Source of the DNA: Salegentibacter agarivorans
Lineage (GTDB): Bacteria; Bacteroidota; Bacteroidia; Flavobacteriales; Flavobacteriaceae
Direction of reading: 5' to 3'
DNA: 50,845 nt
NCBI RefSeq assembly: GCF_900113135.1
Contig: NZ_FOOH01000029.1
Coordinates: 1 to 50,845 of the forward strand
Part shown: positions 8,977-16,267 of the stretch, piece after piece
Numbering within the stretch: the stretch's first letter is position 1
How the letters are laid out: each line of letters opens with the position of its first letter
Translations under genes and position numbers: made by a program
The notes under the pieces: generated by a model
What the model was told of the DNA's origin: nothing
What the model saw: the letters and a program-made list of their open reading frames with translations, nothing else
Database searches by the model: none

Positions 8977-10125
8977 ATGGTAAAAAAATTACTCATTTTT
9001 GTGCTGCTAGTGGCGCCGCTACTAAGCTCAGCACAAACTCTTTACGAAACGATTTCTTCCGAAAAGCTCGGTGAAACAAGAGAAATCAAGATTCAACTCC
9101 CACGAAACTACGAGGAAAATACCGAAAAAACATATCCGGTAATTCTTGTGTTAGATGGTGACTACCTGTTTGAGCCTATGGCAGGTAATGTAGACTATGC
9201 TTCCTACTGGGAAGATGCGCCCGAAATGATTGTGGTTGGCGTTAACCAGAGCAAAACCCGTATGGACGATGCTTATTATGACGAGCGAAATTTTCTTCCG
9301 GCAGATAAAGGCGCAGCCTTTTTTGAGTTCCTGGGAATGGAGCTTATGCAGCACCTGGATAATAAATATCGAACTGCAGATTTCAGGGTGATTGCCGGCC
9401 ACGATTATACCGCAAATTTTATCAATTATTATTTACTAAAACCCGATCCTATTTTTGATGGCTATATCAATCTTAGCCCAGATTTAGCGCCTCCAATGGC
9501 AGATCGCATCAGCAGTAATTTAGCTAAATCTGAAACTAAAAAATGGATTTATCTGGCTACGGGAACATCAGATATTCCACAATTAAAAAAGGGAATTGAA
9601 GATCTAAACTCCCAGCTTGCGGCAATAGAAAACGATTTGGTAACTTATAAGTTCGATAATTTTGATAATGCCACGCACTATTCACTGGTAGGAAAAGCAA
9701 TACCCTCTGCCTTAGAAAGCATGTTTAGCGTTTACCGGCCTATTAGCCAAAAAGATTATAACGAACTTTTATTGCAAACTTCGGTGTCTTCTGTTAAGTT
9801 TTTAACTGATAAATATGAGAGCATTAATGAGCTTTTTAATATTCAGAAAAAAATAAGATTAGAAGATTTTATGGCCGTTCATAACGCGATAGAAAAAACC
9901 CGTAGATGGGATGATTATAAAGAATTAAGCAAATTAGCTTACGATAATTATCCGGGCACTATGCTGGGAACTTTTTTTGAAGCCCGTTATGAAGAAGAAA
10001 CCGGCAATCCTAAAAAAGCAATGCGCACCTATCAAAATGCTTACGGACAGGAAAAAATTGCATTCTTAGATACCGATTTTATGCTGGCAAAAGCTGATGC
10101 AATTAAAAAAGATTTCGGTTATTAG
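8977..10125 (+). CDS. alpha/beta-hydrolase-fold protein (putative esterase family), nucleophile replaced
   Basis: A secreted or periplasmic protein with signal peptide MVKKLLIFVLLVAPLLSSAQ, followed by an esterase-D-like domain (PF00756 type): REIKIQLPRNYEE, PVILVLDGDYLFE, PEMIVVGVNQ. The nucleophile elbow, GHSLGG in the paralogue at 46181-47392, reads GHDYTAN here, with Asp143 in place of Ser (codon GAT at 9403-9405). The likely catalytic His region is kept (ATHYSLV). The last 130 residues are helical and resemble a TPR-like tail. The fold is clear. Hydrolase activity is doubtful, and the protein may be a binding protein. It is preceded by 37 bases after the membrane-protein gene. Confidence 0.8.
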   Translation: MVKKLLIFVLLVAPLLSSAQTLYETISSEKLGETREIKIQLPRNYEENTEKTYPVILVLDGDYLFEPMAGNVDYASYWEDAPEMIVVGVNQSKTRMDDAYYDERNFLPADKGAAFFEFLGMELMQHLDNKYRTADFRVIAGHDYTANFINYYLLKPDPIFDGYINLSPDLAPPMADRISSNLAKSETKKWIYLATGTSDIPQLKKGIEDLNSQLAAIENDLVTYKFDNFDNATHYSLVGKAIPSALESMFSVYRPISQKDYNELLLQTSVSSVKFLTDKYESINELFNIQKKIRLEDFMAVHNAIEKTRRWDDYKELSKLAYDNYPGTMLGTFFEARYEEETGNPKKAMRTYQNAYGQEKIAFLDTDFMLAKADAIKKDFGY

Positions 10126-10144
10126 CGGGAAAAATCAAAGCTAA

Positions 10145-11509
10145 ATGGCCAAGGTTAAATCAACGTTTTATTGCCAGAATTGTGGCAGCCAATATGCAAA
10201 GTGGCAGGGCAAATGCAGCGCTTGTGGAGAATGGAATACTATTGCTGAAGAAATTGTAGAAAAACCCGATGCAAAAGATTGGAAATCTCCTAGCGAACGC
10301 GAAGCTAAGCGTACCGCCAAGCCATTAAAAATAGCTGAAATTGAAAATAGTCCTCAAAACCGATGGCATACCGGCAATAATGAGCTGGATCGTGTTTTAG
10401 GCGGCGGACTTGTTCCGGGATCGCTCACCCTACTGGGCGGTGAACCGGGCATAGGAAAAAGTACACTTCTCCTTCAAATTTCACTTCAATTAAACTACAA
10501 AGTTTTATACGTTTCGGGCGAAGAAAGTCAGCAGCAAATAAAAATGCGTGCAGAACGCATCAATCCCGTTGCTGCCAATTGCTATATTCTTACCGAAACC
10601 AAAACTCAAAATATCTTCAGGCAAATTGAAGCTATTGAGCCTGAAGTAATTATTATAGACTCCATACAAACCCTACACAGCGATTATATTGAAAGTGCGC
10701 CGGGGAGTATTTCCCAAATTAGGGAATGTACCGCAGAACTTATAAAATTCGCCAAAGAAACCAATACTCCGGTTATTTTAATTGGCCATATTACAAAAGA
10801 AGGAAGCATTGCCGGCCCAAAAGTGCTGGAGCATATGGTTGATACCGTTTTGCAGTTTGAAGGCGACAGAAACCACGTATATCGAATTCTAAGAGCCCAT
10901 AAAAACCGTTTTGGTTCTACCCACGAGCTGGGAATTTACGAAATGCAGGGCAGCGGACTACGGGAAGTAAGTAATCCTTCTGAAATCCTCATTTCCAAAA
11001 ATGACGAAGATCTAAGCGGAACAGCAATTTCAGCCACGCTGGAAGGAATGCGCCCGCTTATGATAGAAATTCAGGCGCTGGTTAGCACAGCTGTTTATGG
11101 AACTCCACAACGTTCTGCCACCGGTTATAATGTAAAAAGACTGAATATGTTATTGGCGGTTTTAGAAAAGCGAGCCGGTTTTAGATTAGGCGCCAAAGAT
11201 GTTTTCCTAAATATTACAGGTGGAATTAGTGTAGACGATCCCGCAATAGACCTTGCTGTAATCGCTGCGATCTTATCTTCCAATGAAGACATCTCTATTC
11301 CAAAAGATATTTGTTTTGCTGCTGAAGTTGGACTTGCCGGTGAAATTAGACCTGTGACCCGCGTGGAACAGCGCATTATTGAAGCCGAAAAACTTGGTTT
11401 TGCTTCAATTTTGGTTTCCAAACAAAGCAAGATCCCAAAAAATAACTTCAATATTAACGTAGTGAAAGTGGCGAAAATTGAGGATGTTGTAAGCCATTTG
11501 TTTGGGTAA
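10145..11509 (+). CDS. radA: DNA repair protein RadA
   Basis: RecA-related ATPase that promotes branch migration in recombinational repair. The zinc finger C10-C13-C24-C27 (CQNCG..CSACG) is at the N-terminus, Walker A GEPGIGKS is at residues 99-106, and the RadA-specific KNRFG motif sits in HKNRFGSTHELGIYEM. The C-terminal Lon-protease-like domain begins near residue 290 and ends with the typical VSHLFG. The 454-residue length is standard. It follows the esterase-fold gene by 19 bases. Confidence 0.98.
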   Translation: MAKVKSTFYCQNCGSQYAKWQGKCSACGEWNTIAEEIVEKPDAKDWKSPSEREAKRTAKPLKIAEIENSPQNRWHTGNNELDRVLGGGLVPGSLTLLGGEPGIGKSTLLLQISLQLNYKVLYVSGEESQQQIKMRAERINPVAANCYILTETKTQNIFRQIEAIEPEVIIIDSIQTLHSDYIESAPGSISQIRECTAELIKFAKETNTPVILIGHITKEGSIAGPKVLEHMVDTVLQFEGDRNHVYRILRAHKNRFGSTHELGIYEMQGSGLREVSNPSEILISKNDEDLSGTAISATLEGMRPLMIEIQALVSTAVYGTPQRSATGYNVKRLNMLLAVLEKRAGFRLGAKDVFLNITGGISVDDPAIDLAVIAAILSSNEDISIPKDICFAAEVGLAGEIRPVTRVEQRIIEAEKLGFASILVSKQSKIPKNNFNINVVKVAKIEDVVSHLFG

Positions 11510-11587
11510 TAAAAAAATAGAATGTTGAAAAAATAGCATCTTAATCTGGCATAATTACTGCTTTAAATTGCACGGAAACGCAAGACT

Positions 11588-12727
11588 ATGAAGCAGATAA
11601 AAATTTTAAGCTTATTTCTTATTTTAATAATTTCGGGATGTTCGCAAATCAATAAAGCCTCCGATTTTATTACCAATCCAACCGCAAAAGAACAGTATAA
11701 ACGGGATTTTAATGTTTCAGATGAATTGTTCTCCATTTGGGAAAATTCGGTTGAAACCGCTTTTAAGGATAGTGTAAGTGTAAACCTTCCTTACGCCGAA
11801 ACCGGTAAATTCTTTCCTAAAAGTTTTTCAGTGTATTCTTATGAAATCCAACTCCAACCCGGTGAAGTTCTTAATTTAGAAGTAGAAACCGATTCTACAA
11901 AACAATTGGTTTTTATTGAGCTTTTCGAAAAAATCGCTGATACAATCAATAAATTTGAAAAAGTCAAATCTTCAGATTTTCAGAAGAAAACTTTAAGTTT
12001 TGAAGCTGAAAAAACAGCGACTTACAAAGTGGTAATCCAGCCGGAAATTGAAGCCACCACTCCATTTGCATTTAAAATGGAGAAAAGTCCTGCTTATTTT
12101 TTTCCGGTAGCTTCTGGAGTCAATACTAACGTACAAAGTTATTGGGGCGATAATCGTGATGGTGGTGCAAGAAGCCACGAAGGCATTGATATTTTCGCAA
12201 AAAGAGGAACACCTGTGGTAGCGGCTACAAACGGCAGTATTGGCTATACCGGTGAAAAAGGCCTTGGCGGTAAACAGGTTTGGCTACGAGACCGCAAGCG
12301 CAATCAGTCGCTTTATTATGCGCATTTAGATAGTATTGCAAATATTACCGGAAGTGTAAAAAGAGGAGATACTTTAGGTTTTGTGGGCAATACAGGAAAT
12401 GCCAGGACCACGCCGCCACACCTTCATTTTGGTATTTATAAAAGTTACCGTGGCGCGATAAATCCGCTATATTTTGTTTACCAGGCCAATTCACTGCAAA
12501 CCGAACCCGAGAAATTAGATAATATTCCGCACAAATTGATCGTACAGAGTAGCAGAGCCAATCTTAGAAACAAGCCAACCACGTCAAATTCCAGGATTCT
12601 AAGTACTTTGAAAGCTCAGGATACGCTTCAGTTCTTAGGAAAAACCAGTGAGTGGTTTCACGTAAGAACTTTAGGGAATAAAGCCTCTTTTATCCATCAC
12701 AGTTTGGTTACACCAATAGCCCCCTAA
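11588..12727 (+). CDS. M23 family peptidoglycan peptidase, lipoprotein with SH3-like domain
   Basis: A lipoprotein with signal ending LIISGC (Cys18), so anchored to the envelope. After about 160 residues of linker or beta domain comes an M23/LytM domain at roughly residues 170-300, with the zinc ligands His197 and Asp201 (SHEGID) and the HxH pair His278/His280 (PHLHFG). A bacterial SH3-like domain follows at roughly 315-375 (RANLRNKP...STLKAQDTLQFLG). It likely cleaves peptide crosslinks in peptidoglycan. All visible zinc ligands are present, so it should be active. Its last codons lie against a C-rich interspersed repeat. Confidence 0.9.
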   Translation: MKQIKILSLFLILIISGCSQINKASDFITNPTAKEQYKRDFNVSDELFSIWENSVETAFKDSVSVNLPYAETGKFFPKSFSVYSYEIQLQPGEVLNLEVETDSTKQLVFIELFEKIADTINKFEKVKSSDFQKKTLSFEAEKTATYKVVIQPEIEATTPFAFKMEKSPAYFFPVASGVNTNVQSYWGDNRDGGARSHEGIDIFAKRGTPVVAATNGSIGYTGEKGLGGKQVWLRDRKRNQSLYYAHLDSIANITGSVKRGDTLGFVGNTGNARTTPPHLHFGIYKSYRGAINPLYFVYQANSLQTEPEKLDNIPHKLIVQSSRANLRNKPTTSNSRILSTLKAQDTLQFLGKTSEWFHVRTLGNKASFIHHSLVTPIAP

Positions 12728-12742
12728 CCCCCGAAGGGGGAA
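12722..12742. repeat. C-rich/G-rich palindromic repeat between convergent genes
   Basis: CCCCCGAAGGGGG at 12728-12740, preceded by CCCCTAA, is a short hairpin of a type I recognise as common between genes in flavobacteria. It overlaps the stop codon of the M23 gene and lies 12 bases from the stop of the convergent aldo/keto reductase, so it may serve as a terminator for either. Confidence 0.65.
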
Positions 12743-12754
12743 TTAATCAGATTT

Positions 12755-13792
12755 TTATGGCGCAGGATTGGGATAAGCTTCGTGAACTTTATTGATCTCT
12801 TCTAAAACTTCTTCTGAAAGCTTTACCTCTATACTACCAATATTTTCTTCTAATTGTTTAATGGAAGTTGCACCAATAATATTACTGCTTACAAACGGAC
12901 GCGTATTCACAAAAGCCAGGGACATTTGCGCGAAATTCAAATTATACTTTTTAGCAATTTCAGCATAAGCTATGGTGGCTTTTACTGCGTGCTCATTTGA
13001 ATATCTTTTATACTGCGGAAACAAACCTAATCTTGAATTTTCCTGAATTCCGTCTAAATGTTTTCCACTTAAAGTTCCCATTCCTAATGGGGAATAAGGA
13101 AATAAACCCACATTTTCACGATGAAGAATTTCAGTTAAGCCAATTTCATCCTTTCTATTCAATAAATTATAAGGGTTTTGTATCGTGATCATTTTTGGAA
13201 GATCGTGCTTTCTGCTTTCTTCCAGAAAACGGGAAAGTCCGTAAGGCGTTTCATTAGACAAACCAACCTGCCTTATTTTTCCTTCTTTTACAAACTCATT
13301 TAAAGTTTCAAGTACTTCCTGGAAATTTTCTTCCCATTTTTCCTCTTCATCGTGCTCGTAACCTAATTTCCCAAAGAAATTGGTATTTCTTTCCGGCCAG
13401 TGAAGTTGATAAAGATCTATATAATCGGTTTGTAATCTCTTCAGGCTTTTATGCAGAGCATCGGTTATAGCTTCCTTAGAAAATCCAAGATTATCCCGAA
13501 TATGCTCCATAGAATTTCCGGGACCAACTACTTTAGAAGTCAGGATTACATCTTCCCTCTTTCCCGATTTTTTAAACCAGGTACCAATAATTTTTTCGGT
13601 ACTGCCCTGGGTTTCGGCTTTTCCGGGTATAGAATACATCTCGGCCGTGTCAAGGAAATTTACACCTTTTTCAAGGGCAAATTCAATTTGTTCGTGGCCT
13701 TCGGCTTCTGTATTCTGTTCGCCCCAGGTCATTGTTCCCAGGCAAATTTTACTAACTTTTATATCGGTGTTCGGGAGTGTGGTATATTTCAT
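12755..13792 (-). CDS. NADP-dependent aldo/keto reductase (Tas/YajO-like)
   Basis: A TIM-barrel oxidoreductase of 345 residues. The start KYTTLPNTDIKVSKICLGTM, then GVNFLDTAEMYS with the catalytic Tyr, and later DYIDLYQLHWPERN and a C-terminal NIIGATSIKQLEENI block are typical of the family and place it near E. coli Tas. The substrate is unknown; such enzymes reduce aldehydes and ketones. It starts close to the OmpA gene stop (22 bases), so it may be cotranscribed with it. Confidence 0.9.
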   Translation of the reverse strand: MKYTTLPNTDIKVSKICLGTMTWGEQNTEAEGHEQIEFALEKGVNFLDTAEMYSIPGKAETQGSTEKIIGTWFKKSGKREDVILTSKVVGPGNSMEHIRDNLGFSKEAITDALHKSLKRLQTDYIDLYQLHWPERNTNFFGKLGYEHDEEEKWEENFQEVLETLNEFVKEGKIRQVGLSNETPYGLSRFLEESRKHDLPKMITIQNPYNLLNRKDEIGLTEILHRENVGLFPYSPLGMGTLSGKHLDGIQENSRLGLFPQYKRYSNEHAVKATIAYAEIAKKYNLNFAQMSLAFVNTRPFVSSNIIGATSIKQLEENIGSIEVKLSEEVLEEINKVHEAYPNPAP

Positions 13793-13814
13793 TTATTATA
13801 TTTCTGCATCGTTA

Positions 13815-14762
13815 TTATTCTTCATTCAGCAATTTAGTAACCTCATCTAATTTTGGTGTTAAAATCACCTCAATTCTTCGGTTTTTTGCTTTTCCTTCAG
13901 CAGTTTCATTTGTTGCGATTGGTGCATATTCCCCACGCCCGGCTGCGGTTAAATTCTGCGGATCTATATTATTATTTTCTTTCAAAATTTGAACTATTGA
14001 AGTCGCTCTTTTTGTTGAAAGATCCCAGTTATCATTTAAAGGTCCACTTCCGCCATAAGGTACATTATCGGTATGCCCTTCAATCAAAACCGCGATATCG
14101 GGATTTTCTGCTAAAACCTGACCTAATTGTTGCACGGCCTGTCTTCCTTCAGCATTTACAGCCCAACTTCCCGAGCTAAATAATAATTTATTCTCCATAG
14201 AAACATAGACCTTTCCGTCGCGCTGTTCTACAGTTAAACCTTTACCTTCAAAATTGGTTAAAGCTTTTGAAATTGCATCTTTTAATGCATTCATTTTAGC
14301 ATCTTTGGCCGCAATTAATTCTTCCAGTTCGTTTACCCTTCTGGAACGTGCATCAAGATCACGTTGTAATTTATCTAACCTTGTTTGCTCCTTTACCAAC
14401 GCCTGTTCTTTTTCTTCTAATTCAGCTAAAAGTTGACGGTTTTGCCGTGAATTTTCTGCAATCGCTGCCGAGCTGTTTTCCTCTAAGGCATCGTAAGAAT
14501 TTTTAAGGGTTGCATAGTTCTTTCTAGAGCTTTCCAACTCATCTTTTAGTCGATCCCTTTCAGCAGTAGCTGCAGCATAATCCTTTTTTAATGCTGAATA
14601 TTCTTCATCTAAATTTCGATATTTATCGAGTTCAGATTGTGTATTTCGGTTTTCGCGTTTTAAATCGGCGTGCCTGCCTTCGAGTTCTTCATATTTTTTT
14701 GAGGACACACAGGAGGTCATAATAAGAACTGCTGAAACTGCTAAAACAAGTATTTTTTTCAT
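13815..14762 (-). CDS. OmpA family peptidoglycan-binding lipoprotein
   Basis: A lipoprotein with signal MKKILVLAVSAVLIMTSC. Residues 25-165 form a long coiled coil rich in Glu, Lys, Arg and Leu. The C-terminal OmpA domain, about residues 195-310, contains LIEGHTDNVPYGG, the NWDLSTKRA segment and the final KAKNRRIEVILTP, which bind diaminopimelate of peptidoglycan. It lacks an N-terminal beta-barrel, so it tethers the outer membrane or periplasm to the wall rather than forming a pore. The gene is preceded by a palindromic repeat. Confidence 0.93.
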   Translation of the reverse strand: MKKILVLAVSAVLIMTSCVSSKKYEELEGRHADLKRENRNTQSELDKYRNLDEEYSALKKDYAAATAERDRLKDELESSRKNYATLKNSYDALEENSSAAIAENSRQNRQLLAELEEKEQALVKEQTRLDKLQRDLDARSRRVNELEELIAAKDAKMNALKDAISKALTNFEGKGLTVEQRDGKVYVSMENKLLFSSGSWAVNAEGRQAVQQLGQVLAENPDIAVLIEGHTDNVPYGGSGPLNDNWDLSTKRATSIVQILKENNNIDPQNLTAAGRGEYAPIATNETAEGKAKNRRIEVILTPKLDEVTKLLNEE

Positions 14763-14798
14763 TTTTATAATTTTAAGTTCAATTATCTTCTAATTTAC

Positions 14799-14877
14799 CG
14801 TCATTGCGAGCCAGATAATTATCGGGTGAAGCAATCTGCAACTTGGTAGAGATTACTTCACTTGGTTCGTAATGACG
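14799..14877. repeat. large palindromic interspersed repeat
   Basis: Outer arms CGTCATT (14799-14805) and AATGACG (14871-14877) enclose inner arms GTGAAGCAATCT (14826-14837) and AGATTACTTCAC (14849-14860). The whole can fold as one long imperfect stem. The sequence type (GTCATTGCGAG...AATGACG) is widespread in Bacteroidota intergenic regions. It lies between the exonuclease III gene and the OmpA gene. Confidence 0.8.
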
Positions 14878-14883
14878 TGCTTT

Positions 14884-15654
14884 CTAAAAATCTGATTCCA
14901 ATTCTACCAAAACAGGACAGTGATCGCTGTGTTTGGCCTCGGGTAATATAACGGCTCTTTTTAGTTTTTCTTGTAAAGGCTCGGCCACCAAATTATAATC
15001 TATACGCCAGCCCTTGTTGTTGGCGCGGGCATTTGCACGGTAACTCCACCAGGAATAATTATCACCTTCCTCATTAAAATGCCTGAAGGAATCTATAAAA
15101 CCACTTTTCATAAAATTATCTATCCACTCACGCTCTACAGGTAAGAAACCTGATACATTTTTTAAGCGCACAGGATCGTGAATATCTATAGCCTGGTGGC
15201 AAATATTATAATCTCCGCAAATTATTAAATTGGGGAAATCTTGTTTTAACTCATTTACATAATGCTGAAAATCGTCCATAAACTGGAGTTTATGCTCCAA
15301 ACGGGCAATATTTGTCCCCGAGGGTAAATACAAACTTATAATTGAAAAATCTTCAAAATCGGCACGAATGGTTCTGCCTTCAAAGTCCATATAATCTATG
15401 CCGGTGCCATATTCAATATGCAGCGGTTTATGCTTACTTAAAATTGCCACACCGCTGTAACCTTTTTTTTGAGCGGGATACCAGTAATGATAAGGATAGC
15501 CGGCTTCTTTAAAATCGTCGAGGTCTAATTGCTCAGGATTTGCTTTTATCTCCTGTAAACAAACCACATCTGGATTTGCCTGTTGCACCCAATCTAAAAA
15601 GCCTTTTCTAACGGCAGCTCTAATTCCGTTTACGTTATAGGAAATAATCTTCAT
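14884..15654 (-). CDS. xth: exodeoxyribonuclease III (AP endonuclease)
   Basis: A class II AP endonuclease of base excision repair, in the endonuclease/exonuclease/phosphatase fold. The start MKIISYNVNGIRAAVRKGF, the metal-binding Glu in VVCLQEIKA, the GDYNICH segment and the C-terminal SDHCPV with the catalytic His are all present. The 256-residue length is normal. It lies 40 bases downstream of the DinB-family gene on the same strand. Confidence 0.96.
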   Translation of the reverse strand: MKIISYNVNGIRAAVRKGFLDWVQQANPDVVCLQEIKANPEQLDLDDFKEAGYPYHYWYPAQKKGYSGVAILSKHKPLHIEYGTGIDYMDFEGRTIRADFEDFSIISLYLPSGTNIARLEHKLQFMDDFQHYVNELKQDFPNLIICGDYNICHQAIDIHDPVRLKNVSGFLPVEREWIDNFMKSGFIDSFRHFNEEGDNYSWWSYRANARANNKGWRIDYNLVAEPLQEKLKRAVILPEAKHSDHCPVLVELESDF

Positions 15655-15694
15655 TTAAGTCAATTTTCCTCAAAAATAAGGCTAAATGCAAGAT

Positions 15695-16246
15695 TTACAA
15701 GCTGGATTGCTGAATTTCCAGTAGCTTTTTAGCCTGCTGAAGATGTCGTTCTTCGTGAGCAAGAATAATTTTAAAAGCAGCATCAAGTTTATAGACAATT
15801 TTAGGATTTGCAGGAGAAGATATTACCGAGTTTTGCTCCAGTAAGTCTTCAGAATCTAGGATTTTCTGTTTTAATTTTTCCTGGTGTTCTATAAATCTTT
15901 TTAGAATATCTTCTGAAGCTGTATTTTCAGAAGGTTTCCAAATTGAAAAGGTTTTGGTCTTTTTTGAAGTATCAGGTTGTACCGATTTTAAAATAACTTT
16001 TCCGAAGAAATTTACCAAAAAACCCAATTTTGCCGTAAATGGTTTTTTATGATTTTTATTTCTCAGCCTATCAATCACCGGGAAATACGACTCATTTATT
16101 AAAATCAGATGCTCTAAATTTTGGGCAATACTCCAGGTCTCGGCATCTGGTTTCCTGTGAATTTGGCTTTCACTGAGCTCTCCAAATGTCTTTTTAAACC
16201 TGTGCGTAAGTTCATCAAGCCTGTGTGTAAATTCTTGAGTATACAC
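15695..16246 (-). CDS. DinB superfamily protein
   Basis: A 183-residue helical protein of the DinB/YfiT fold. The features used are the N-terminal helix TQEFTHRLDELTHRF, the WSIAQNLEHLI block with a candidate metal ligand His, and the C-terminal HEERHLQQAKKL with two further His. These three His are the usual metal site of the family. Members include thiol transferases and proteins of unknown function; nothing here decides which. It is 21 bases downstream of the T9SS cargo gene. Confidence 0.82.
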   Translation of the reverse strand: MYTQEFTHRLDELTHRFKKTFGELSESQIHRKPDAETWSIAQNLEHLILINESYFPVIDRLRNKNHKKPFTAKLGFLVNFFGKVILKSVQPDTSKKTKTFSIWKPSENTASEDILKRFIEHQEKLKQKILDSEDLLEQNSVISSPANPKIVYKLDAAFKIILAHEERHLQQAKKLLEIQQSSL

Positions 16247-16267
16247 CTTTAAAATTATGATTTAAGT

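Noticed and set aside
13451-13837. 128-codon plus-strand frame inside the aldo/keto reductase
   Set aside because: Antisense shadow with low-complexity hydrophobic sequence and no family match.
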